Below are positions 1 to 6,598 of a DNA stretch of 64,000 nucleotides, one piece after another. The notes below the pieces were generated by a model. The model made no database searches, was not told the origin of the DNA, and was given only the letters and a program-made list of their open reading frames with translations. Every line of letters starts with the position of its first letter. The first letter of the stretch is position 1. This DNA comes from Streptomyces neyagawaensis (GTDB taxonomy: Bacteria; Actinomycetota; Actinomycetes; Streptomycetales; Streptomycetaceae): contig NZ_JAMGBG010000083.1 of NCBI RefSeq assembly GCF_023516595.1, positions 40,137 to 104,136 of the forward strand. The letters are read 5' to 3'. A program made the translations under genes and the position numbers.

Positions 1-1993
1 GCTCGATCTGCCGGGTCGCCAGGGGCAGGTCGCCCGGTCCCGGCAGCGGGGGCAGATGGCCCTTGCCGCTGAGCTGCTCGTGCGCCGTGTCGGCCAGGAC
101 GAGGAGGGTGGCGACGGTGCGGTCCAGGGCCGCCTCGCGTTCGGCCGGCGTGTCCTCCTCGTGCGCCCGCTCCCAGGCGAACAGGCGCAGCAGGTCGAGG
201 AAGCGGTAGCGGGGGCTGCCGAGCCGGCCGTGCGGGGACACCTCCAGCAGTTGGGCGTCGACGAGGACGTCGAGGAGGTCCTCGGCGTGGTCGAGGTCGG
301 TGCCGAGCGCGGCCGCCCCGACCCAGGCCGAGAAGTGGGACAGGCTCAGCAGACCGAGTCTGCGGTACATCTGGGCGGCGGCCGGGGGCAGTTCGCGGTA
401 GCTGAGGGCGAACTCGGCGCGCAGGCCGCCGTGGTCGGGGCTGAGCAGGTCCAGTCGGCGACGGCGGTCGGCGAGCCGGGCGACCAGCTGGGACAGCGAG
501 CGGTGCGGTTTGTTGACGAGTTGGGCGCCGAGGATGCGCAGGGCGAGCGGCAGGCCGTCGCACAGCTGGGCCAGTCGGGCGGCCATGCCGGGTTCCGCGC
601 CGACCCGCTCGGGTCCGATCATGACGCCCAGCATCCGGCACGCCTCGTCGGTGTTCAGGGGTCTGAGGGGGATGCGCAGCACGGGGTAGTCGCCGGTGAG
701 GTCACCCAGGGGGTCGCGGCTGGTGATGACGACGCAGCAGTCGCCGCGGCCCGGGAAGAGCGGCAGGATCTGGTCGATCGAGCGCACGTTGTCCAGGACG
801 ATCAGCATGCGCTTGCCGTCCATCAGGCTGCGGTACAGCGCGGCGCGTTCCTTGAGGTCGGCGGGGATGAGGGCGCCGTGGACGCCGAGGGCGCGCAGGG
901 AGCTGTCCAGCGCCTTCATGGCGGACACGGGTTTCTCGTGCACGTCGTAGCCGCAGAGGTCCATGAACAGCTGGCCGTCGGGGTAGTGCTCGGCGACCCG
1001 GTTGGCCCAGTGGATGGCGAGGGCGCTCTTGCCGACGCCGCTGGCCCCGGAGAGCGCGGCGATCGCCAGGGGTTCGGCGGAGGCGGAGGTGTGCACCAGC
1101 TCGTCGAGCAGGGCGATCTCCTCCTCGCGGCCGGTGAAGGCGGCGGCGGGCAGGGGTAGTTGGGCGGGCGTGGAGGTCGCTGCCGAGGTACGGGGGTGGG
1201 GCGGCTGGTCCCGGGTGACGGCCGTCTCCGAGTCCTGGAGTATGCGCCGGTGGAGCTGCTGGAGCGCGGGGCCCGGCTCTATGCCGAGTTCCTCCACCAG
1301 GATCTTGCGTCCGGCGCGGTAGGTCTCCAGGGCGTCGGCGCGCCGGCCGGCGAGGTGCTGGGCCGACATCAGGTGCAGCCGGGCCTGTTCGCGCAGGGGG
1401 TGCTCCTCGACGAGGGTGACGAGTCGGTCGGCCGCCGCCCGGTAGCGGCCGAGCTGGATCTGGAGGGCGGCGTACTCCTCGTTGAGATCGAGCCACAGTT
1501 CGCCGAGGCGGGCGCCGGCGTGGTCGAGGTGGCCGCCCGTGAGCCCTTCGAGGGGCGGCCCGTACCACATGTCGAGCAGCCGTTCGTAGCAGCTCGCGGC
1601 CTCCTCGGTGCGGCCCTCGGCGGCGGCCGTGCGGGCTTCGGCGAGCAGGGCGTGGGCGGCCTGTACGTCGATGCGGTGGTCGCCCTGGATGAGGGTGTAT
1701 CCGTGGTGGGCGGTCCTGATGAGTTCGTCGTCGACGGCGGCGCTCCGGAAGATCCTCCGGAGCGCCGTGATACAGATGGCGATCTGGTTGCGGGCGGTCG
1801 TCGGGGGTGCCCCCTGCCACACGGCTTCGATGAGGCTGTCGACGGAGACGACCTGTCCGGCCGACAGGACGAGCATCGCGAGGACCTTCCGCTGTCGTGC
1901 TCCGCCGAGCGCGAGCGGTTCGCCCTCGATCTCGGCCTTGAGCGGGCCGAGCACCCTGAAGGACAACCGGCGCAACGAGACACCCTCCGTCAC
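1..1993 (-). CDS. SARP-family transcriptional regulator with NB-ARC domain (C-terminus beyond window)
   Basis: The protein starts at a GTG (1991-1993) preceded by GGAAGG nine bases upstream and runs off the window edge, so its C-terminus is missing. An N-terminal OmpR-like winged helix is followed by the bacterial transcriptional activator (BTAD) domain, recognisable by LVTLVEEHPLREQARLHLM and ALETYRAGRKILVEELGIE. An NB-ARC ATPase follows, with Walker A GASGVGKSALA and LIVLDN further on. This is the AfsR/RedD-like SARP layout, which activates secondary-metabolite clusters by binding direct repeats near promoters. It sits at the outer end of the lipopeptide cluster and could be its pathway activator. 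That role is inferred from position only. Several long open frames on both strands here are shadows of this gene. Confidence 0.93.
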   Translation of the reverse strand, partial: MTEGVSLRRLSFRVLGPLKAEIEGEPLALGGARQRKVLAMLVLSAGQVVSVDSLIEAVWQGAPPTTARNQIAICITALRRIFRSAAVDDELIRTAHHGYTLIQGDHRIDVQAAHALLAEARTAAAEGRTEEAASCYERLLDMWYGPPLEGLTGGHLDHAGARLGELWLDLNEEYAALQIQLGRYRAAADRLVTLVEEHPLREQARLHLMSAQHLAGRRADALETYRAGRKILVEELGIEPGPALQQLHRRILQDSETAVTRDQPPHPRTSAATSTPAQLPLPAAAFTGREEEIALLDELVHTSASAEPLAIAALSGASGVGKSALAIHWANRVAEHYPDGQLFMDLCGYDVHEKPVSAMKALDSSLRALGVHGALIPADLKERAALYRSLMDGKRMLIVLDNVRSIDQILPLFPGRGDCCVVITSRDPLGDLTGDYPVLRIPLRPLNTDEACRMLGVMIGPERVGAEPGMAARLAQLCDGLPLALRILGAQLVNKPHRSLSQLVARLADRRRRLDLLSPDHGGLRAEFALSYRELPPAAAQMYRRLGLLSLSHFSAWVGAAALGTDLDHAEDLLDVLVDAQLLEVSPHGRLGSPRYRFLDLLRLFAWERAHEEDTPAEREAALDRTVATLLVLADTAHEQLSGKGHLPPLPGPGDLPLATRQIE

Positions 1994-2185
1994 CTTGAGC
2001 AACCTTCCACCCGTCACCCCCTCGGCCGTGCTGCCACACGGGAAAGGGGGAGGGGGAACATCACCGTACGCGCTGACACGTGATTCGTTGCCATTGCCGG
2101 CTCATCCGAGACGCGCGTTTCCCGCCAAACTCCGGATGAAGTGTTGAATGGTTTTCAGCTGCATTTCGATGCGTTCGCGCCAGCC

Positions 2186-2413
2186 TCAGGTCCAGGGGAA
2201 CTCACGGCCCGCGGGATTCGTCCAGGGCAGGTCGTCCTCGGTCCGCTCCCCGGACGGCTGCACAAGGGTCGCACCGCTTAATTCACCCCCTGTAAAGCTG
2301 GTGGACATACCCGGCGTCGCCGCCTGCGCGGCGGCCGGGGTCACGAGGACGAGGGTGGTGGCCAGCAGTGCCGTACAGATGGCGGCCACCAAGTGAATAC
2401 CGGTCCGGACCAT
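2186..2413 (-). CDS. Small secreted peptide, unknown function
   Basis: A 75-residue product begins at the ATG at 2413, preceded by GAGAGGAAG four bases upstream. The first ~30 residues form a signal peptide: MVRTG, a long Ala/Leu/Val core, then a TPAAAQA-A cleavage site. The predicted mature peptide is about 43 residues, Ser/Thr/Gly-rich then acidic, ending in PWTNPAGREFPWT with two PWT motifs. No cysteines remain after the signal, and no family is recognised. It lies between the SARP gene and an ABC exporter, all leftward, but is separated from each by 160-190 bp. A longer frame extends upstream, but the ribosome site and signal peptide decide this start. Confidence 0.62.
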   Translation of the reverse strand: MVRTGIHLVAAICTALLATTLVLVTPAAAQAATPGMSTSFTGGELSGATLVQPSGERTEDDLPWTNPAGREFPWT

Positions 2414-2577
2414 GTGACTTCCTCTCCATAAAAGCGGCCACCGAAGCGACCTGAACAATGGCGAGCGTACCTCCGGGGTCTTTCGGTGTTGTTTTGGTGT
2501 CATTTTCAGGCGGCAAACAGGGCCATTCATTGGCTCATTTCGATGGGTGCAACAGGAAACGATCGGCCTGGTGGTGT

Positions 2578-4386
2578 TCACCGCTGCAACGGAGCGGCGC
2601 CCGCCGTGGCCGCGGTGTCATCTGTCTCGATCTTCAGCGCCGCCACCAGCGCGCGGTACAGGGCGCTGGTCCGCAGGAGTCCGGTGTGCGTGCCGCGCGC
2701 GGCGACCCGGCCCGCTTCCATCACCACGATCTCGTCGGCGTCGAGCACGGTGGACAGCCGGTGGGCGATCGTCACGACGAGGCCGCGCCGCGCCTGCTCC
2801 CGTACGGCCTCCTGGATCGCCGCCTCGGTGAGGCCGTCGAGCTGGGCCGTCGCCTCGTCCAGGAGCAGGACCTCGGCGTCCGCCAGGAGCGCGCGGGCCA
2901 GGGCGACGCGCTGGCGCTGGCCGCCGGAGAGGGAGCTGTCGCGCAGGGGGGTGTCGAGCCCCCTCGGCAGGGCCGCGACGGCGTCGGCGAGCCGGACGCG
3001 CTCCAGTACGGCCGCCACCTCCGCCTCGTCGGCGTCGGGGTTCACGAAGAGCAGGTTGTCGCGGATCGTGCCCGGCACCACGGGCGTCTCCTGCTCCACA
3101 TAGGCGAGATGGCGCCGCACCTCGTCGGTGCCGAGGCGGGCGTACGGGACGTCCGCCAGCCGGAGTTCGCCCGCCGAGGGCAGGACGAAGCCGAGCATGA
3201 GGGAGAACACCGTCGTCTTGCCGGCGCCCGAGGGGCCGACGAGGGCCACATGGCCGCGGCGGGGCATGGCGAGGTCGAGGCCCCGCAGGACGTCGGGGCC
3301 GGTGCCGTATCCGGCGGTCACCCCGCGCAGTTCGACGAGCGGCGCGTGCGCGGGGAGGGCGGCGATCCGTCGCGCGAGGTCGCCGGGCGCGCTCCCCCGC
3401 GCCTCCGGTTCGGCCTCCAGGGTGTCGACCTCGTGGATGCGGGCCGCCGCGGCGAGACCGGCCTGGAGGGTGCTGAGGCTGGTGCTCATGCCCACGATGG
3501 GGTCGAGGAGCCCGAAGGTGTAGAGCAGGAAGGCGATCAGGGTGGGGACGGTCATCGCGCCCCCGGAGACCCGCCAGGCCCCCAGGGCGAGGACCGCGAT
3601 GATCGCCGCCTGGACCCCGGCCCAGGAGACGGCCCACACCGTCGACTCGCGCCGTACGGCCACCATGCTCTGCGCGCGGGCCCGTTCGGAGTGCTCCGTG
3701 AGCCGGGCGAGCTGGCGTCCCTCGGCGCGGGCGGCCTTCACCGTCCTGACCGCGCGCAGGGTGCCCTCCAGTTCGGCGCCGAGCGCGCCGAGGGAGCTCT
3801 GCGACCGCTCCCGGGCGCGGGCGATGCCGGGCAGCAGCGAGGTGAACAGGGCGACCACCACGACGACGGCCACCAGGGTGGCGAGCACCAGCACCAGGTC
3901 GAGCACGGCCATCAGCACGAGCGAACCGACCACCAGGACCACGCCGTTGACCAGGGTGATCACGCTGGTCGAGACGGCCTGGCGCAGCAGCACGGAGTCG
4001 GAGGTGACCCGCGTGACGAGGTCCCCGGCGGGGCGGGCCAGCAACGGGAAGACCTGGGCGCGGAGATAGCGGCGGACCATCGTCGTGCGGGCGTCGTGGA
4101 CGACGCGTTCGGCGACGCGGCCGAGCAGCGCCCACTGGGCGCGGCCGAGGACGGCGCCGGTGACCAGCAGGGCGACGAGCAGGAGGACGGGCCGGACCAG
4201 GGAGTCGCCGCGGTCGAGGGTGTCGAGGACCGACCGGGTCGCCAGCGGGGCGACGAGTCCGGTGGCGGAGGACCCCAGGGCGAGGGCGAGGGCGACGAGG
4301 AGGACGTTCCGGTTGGGGCGTGCGAGGCCCCATAAGAGTGCCGCGCGTCGACGTAGGTCGACGCGGGACGATAATGAATCATCCAT
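2578..4386 (-). CDS. ABC transporter, fused permease-ATPase half-exporter
   Basis: This 602-residue half-transporter has a type I exporter membrane domain (about residues 25-300, several hydrophobic helices) followed by one nucleotide-binding domain. Walker A GPSGAGKTT is at 384-392, the signature LSGGQ at 486-490 and Walker B VLLLDEAT at about 506-513. There is no C39 peptidase domain, so it is not a leader-cleaving LanT. Exporters of this type act as homodimers on drugs, lipids or peptides. It is divergent from a TetR gene with a shared operator, the usual arrangement for a self-resistance or efflux pump. Export of the cluster product is a reasonable inference only. There is no ribosome site before the ATG, and the mRNA may be leaderless. 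Confidence 0.93.
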   Translation of the reverse strand: MDDSLSSRVDLRRRAALLWGLARPNRNVLLVALALALGSSATGLVAPLATRSVLDTLDRGDSLVRPVLLLVALLVTGAVLGRAQWALLGRVAERVVHDARTTMVRRYLRAQVFPLLARPAGDLVTRVTSDSVLLRQAVSTSVITLVNGVVLVVGSLVLMAVLDLVLVLATLVAVVVVVALFTSLLPGIARARERSQSSLGALGAELEGTLRAVRTVKAARAEGRQLARLTEHSERARAQSMVAVRRESTVWAVSWAGVQAAIIAVLALGAWRVSGGAMTVPTLIAFLLYTFGLLDPIVGMSTSLSTLQAGLAAAARIHEVDTLEAEPEARGSAPGDLARRIAALPAHAPLVELRGVTAGYGTGPDVLRGLDLAMPRRGHVALVGPSGAGKTTVFSLMLGFVLPSAGELRLADVPYARLGTDEVRRHLAYVEQETPVVPGTIRDNLLFVNPDADEAEVAAVLERVRLADAVAALPRGLDTPLRDSSLSGGQRQRVALARALLADAEVLLLDEATAQLDGLTEAAIQEAVREQARRGLVVTIAHRLSTVLDADEIVVMEAGRVAARGTHTGLLRTSALYRALVAALKIETDDTAATAGAAPLQR

Positions 4387-4390
4387 GCCG

Positions 4391-4422
4391 ATAGTGAGTC
4401 AGTGGTGTCTCATTCTTGTCAA
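4391..4422 (-). promoter_or_regulatory. Promoter of the ABC exporter with embedded imperfect palindrome
   Basis: On the minus strand TTGACA (4422-4417) is followed by a weak -10 ending near 4391 (CACTAT or CTCACT, so the spacer is 18-20). This would place transcription start at or next to the ATG at 4386, giving a leaderless message. An 18-bp imperfect palindrome, TGAGTCAGTGGTGTCTCA (4395-4412, six of eight positions symmetric per arm), lies between the two boxes. It is the best candidate operator for the adjacent TetR protein. Confidence 0.5.
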
Positions 4423-4462
4423 GGGTGCCCCGTTCCGCGCCACCGCTGCCTACGCTCGTGCC

Positions 4463-5026
4463 GTGGGGAGCAGCATTCAGGAGAGCCGCACCAGGGAACG
4501 GACGCGCCTGGCGATCCTGCGCGCCGGGATCGCCGTGCTCACACGGTCCCCTGCGGCGTCCCTCGGTGAGGTCGCGGCGGCGGCGGGAGTCGCCCGGAGC
4601 ACGCTGCACCGTTATTACTCCGACCGCACCGCCCTGGTCGAGGGCATCCACGCGTTCGTGCACTCCGAGTACAGAGCTGTGCTCGGAAGGGCACGTCTGG
4701 ACGAGGGCACAGGCCTGGAGGCGTACGCGCGGCTCTGCTCCGAACTCGTCGACTCCGACGAGGTCTTCTCCTGGTGGCTCCAGGAACAGCCCAGCGGCAG
4801 TTGGGGGGCGACACCCGAGGACGCGGTCGTCGCCTCGGTGCTCGAACGGGGGCGCGCCGACGGCAGCATCGACCCCCGGCTGGATCCGGACTGGATCGCG
4901 CTGCACACCTGGGCCGCGCTGTACACCGCCCGCGTCTATCCGCTCAGCGGCTCCCGCTCCCCGCGCGAGGCACGGGAGTTGTGCGTGCGCACCCTGGTGA
5001 AGGTCGCCGCCCGCAAGGACGGCTGA
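4463..5026 (+). CDS. TetR-family transcriptional regulator
   Basis: A 187-residue TetR-type repressor. The N-terminal helix-turn-helix is in the stretch SLGEVAAAAGVARSTLHRYYSDR (about residues 33-55), followed by a helical ligand-binding domain rich in Trp and Leu. The GTG at 4463 is the start that leaves a normal TetR N-terminus. The same frame is open further upstream but does not encode family sequence. No ribosome site precedes it, and TACGCT at 4451-4456 would put transcription start at the GTG, so it may be leaderless. It is divergent from the ABC exporter with 76 bp between starts, and most likely represses it in response to the exported compound. Confidence 0.9.
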   Translation: MGSSIQESRTRERTRLAILRAGIAVLTRSPAASLGEVAAAAGVARSTLHRYYSDRTALVEGIHAFVHSEYRAVLGRARLDEGTGLEAYARLCSELVDSDEVFSWWLQEQPSGSWGATPEDAVVASVLERGRADGSIDPRLDPDWIALHTWAALYTARVYPLSGSRSPREARELCVRTLVKVAARKDG

Positions 5027-5031
5027 CCCCG

Positions 5032-5046
5032 CGCGCCCAGGGCGCG
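5032..5046 (+). terminator. Short GC hairpin after the TetR gene
   Basis: CGCGCCC (5032-5038) and GGGCGCG (5040-5046) pair around a minimal loop just after the stop codon. There is no T-tract. It is a plausible weak terminator. Confidence 0.35.
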
Positions 5047-5163
5047 GACCGCCCCGCGGTGGCCGGCGGCACGGCATGCTCGGCACCCAACCTCCCTCCC
5101 CTGCAAGCGAGTTGATCCGGCCAATCGGCGCGGCCCCGGCGGCTGGGCCGGCCCGGGACCTCG

Positions 5164-5199
5164 TTGACCCTCGTTAGATTAAGAGCTTAATCTAACGTT
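5164..5199 (+). promoter_or_regulatory. Autoregulated leaderless promoter with 26-bp palindromic operator
   Basis: TTGACC (5164-5169), an 18-bp spacer and TAATCT (5188-5193) put transcription start at about 5200, exactly the GTG of the next gene. A palindrome with perfect 12-bp arms (CGTTAGATTAAG, 5172-5183, and its complement, 5186-5197) and a 2-bp centre covers the spacer and the -10 box. Its AT-rich sequence stands out in this DNA. Binding of the downstream TetR protein here would block its own operon. Confidence 0.8.
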
Positions 5200-5826
5200 G
5201 TGCCACGTTACGCAGACCCTGTGGAACGACGTCGGCAGGTGGCTCAGGCCCTGTTGCGAGTGGTCGAGTCGGAAGGCCTGGAAGCCGCCAGCATCCCGCG
5301 CATCGCGCGGGAACTCGGCGCGACCACGGGCCTGGTGCAGACGTACTTCCGGACCAAGGACGAATTGCTGGTCTTCGCCGCGCAGTATGTCGGCGAGGCG
5401 ATGAACACCCGTGTCGCGACCCTGCTGGAGCGTTGCGACCCGCACGACGTCAAGCAGCGGCTGCTGACCTCCCTCGGCGTCCTCACGGGCGCCGACGAGG
5501 GCAGCGGGACCGAGGCCAGGATCTGGCTGGCCTTCCTCGCGCGGGCCGCCTACCACCCCGCGCTGCGGGAGGTGCACTCCGCCGGCTCACGGGAGATCCG
5601 CGACCGGTGCGCGCAGGCGCTGGCCCTCGCGCAGCGGCTCGGCCGGCTGCCCGTCGGCCTCGACCCCCGCGCCGAGGCCTTCGCGCTGATCGCCTTCGCC
5701 GACGGTCTGACCGTCCAGCGAGCCGTCGAGCCCGAACTGCTGAGACCCGACCACGTACGGCAGTTGCTGAGCCGCTACCTGGACCGACTGATGGACGATC
5801 GGAAAGACCGAGGAGAACCCCTTTGA
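5200..5826 (+). CDS. TetR-family transcriptional regulator (BetI-like C-terminus)
   Basis: A 208-residue repressor that starts at a GTG directly after its operator. The helix-turn-helix is within IPRIARELGATTGLVQTYFRTKDEL (about residues 29-53). The C-terminal domain, with FLARAAYHPALREVH and FADGLTVQR, resembles the BetI-like C-terminal family of TetR regulators. Its stop overlaps the TTG start of the next gene (TTGA), so the two are translationally coupled. The palindrome overlapping its promoter argues for autoregulation and control of the coupled membrane protein. The inducer is unknown. Confidence 0.93.
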   Translation: MPRYADPVERRRQVAQALLRVVESEGLEAASIPRIARELGATTGLVQTYFRTKDELLVFAAQYVGEAMNTRVATLLERCDPHDVKQRLLTSLGVLTGADEGSGTEARIWLAFLARAAYHPALREVHSAGSREIRDRCAQALALAQRLGRLPVGLDPRAEAFALIAFADGLTVQRAVEPELLRPDHVRQLLSRYLDRLMDDRKDRGEPL

Positions 5827-6530
5827 GCACCGCGTTATTGCTGTCGCTGGCCGGTCTGGCCCTGCTCGACAGCACCAGCATGGGCACCCTGTTCATCCCC
5901 GTGTGGCTGCTGCTGGCCCCAGGACGCTTCAACGTCGGCAAGGTGCTGGTCTACCTCGTGACCATCACCGTCTTCTACTTCGGTGTCGGCCTCGCCATCG
6001 TCTACGGGGCCGACAACCTGTTCTCCGTCGCGGGTGAGGCCCTGGACGCCAGGACCGGGCTGTGGATCCAACTGGGCGTCGGTGTCGGCCTGTTCCTGCT
6101 GAGCTTCCGCTTCGACCCCAAGCGGCAGGAGAAGAAGGGCAAGAACAGCACCGGCAAGTGGCGCGACCGCGTCAGCTCCAGCTCCTCCGCCGGCTGGATG
6201 GTGGGGCTCGCCCTGCTGGCCGGGCTCGCCGAGGTGGCGACGATGCTGCCGTACCTCGGCGCCATCAGCATGCTGACGACCTCCGGGCTGAACACCGTCG
6301 AGATCACCACCCTGCTGGCCGGCTACTGCCTGGTCATGGTGGTGCCCGCCGTGGTGCTGCTGGCCGGACGGGTGCTGCTGCGCTCGGCCGTCGAGCCCGC
6401 GCTGGAGCGCATGAACGCCTGGATCTCCAAGCGGGCGACCGGCGCCACCGGGTGGATCCTCGCCATCGCCGGCTTCCTCGTCGCCCGTGACGCGGCGGCC
6501 CGGCTGTGGGTGCCCGAGGCGTTCAACTGA
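5823..6530 (+). CDS. GAP-family integral membrane protein
   Basis: A 235-residue membrane protein beginning at a TTG that overlaps the preceding stop codon. GGAGAACCCCT upstream supplies a ribosome site. It has about six hydrophobic helices, an N-terminal stretch LSLAGLALLDSTSMGTLFIPVWLL, and a charged cytoplasmic-looking segment with RFDPKRQEKKGK near residue 100. This pattern fits the GAP (glycolipid/peptidoglycolipid-addressing, Sap-like) family of actinobacteria, whose members are implicated in lipid translocation. A link to lipid or lipopeptide handling is inference. It converges on the peptidase gene, with a strong hairpin between them. Confidence 0.78.
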   Translation: MSTALLLSLAGLALLDSTSMGTLFIPVWLLLAPGRFNVGKVLVYLVTITVFYFGVGLAIVYGADNLFSVAGEALDARTGLWIQLGVGVGLFLLSFRFDPKRQEKKGKNSTGKWRDRVSSSSSAGWMVGLALLAGLAEVATMLPYLGAISMLTTSGLNTVEITTLLAGYCLVMVVPAVVLLAGRVLLRSAVEPALERMNAWISKRATGATGWILAIAGFLVARDAAARLWVPEAFN

Positions 6531-6547
6531 CCCACGGGCACGGCCTC

Positions 6548-6598
6548 GCGGCCGCGGGAGCCGCCCGCCCTCACCGGGTGGGCAGCTCCCGCGGCCGC
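6548..6598. terminator. Bidirectional hairpin terminator
   Basis: Perfect 14-bp arms (GCGGCCGCGGGAGC at 6548-6561 and its complement at 6585-6598) enclose a 23-base loop that itself contains pairing C/G runs. The hairpin lies between two convergent genes and overlaps the last codons of the leftward peptidase gene. Confidence 0.7.

Noticed and set aside
2458..4335. 625-codon plus-strand frame over the ABC exporter
   Set aside because: It is a shadow of the exporter and has no recognisable domain.
2578..4386. LanT-type peptidase exporter
   Set aside because: There is no N-terminal C39 cysteine protease domain; the protein begins directly with the membrane domain.
5026..5199. tRNA or small RNA between the two TetR genes
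   Set aside because: No cloverleaf-like arms were seen, only a GC hairpin and the promoter palindrome.
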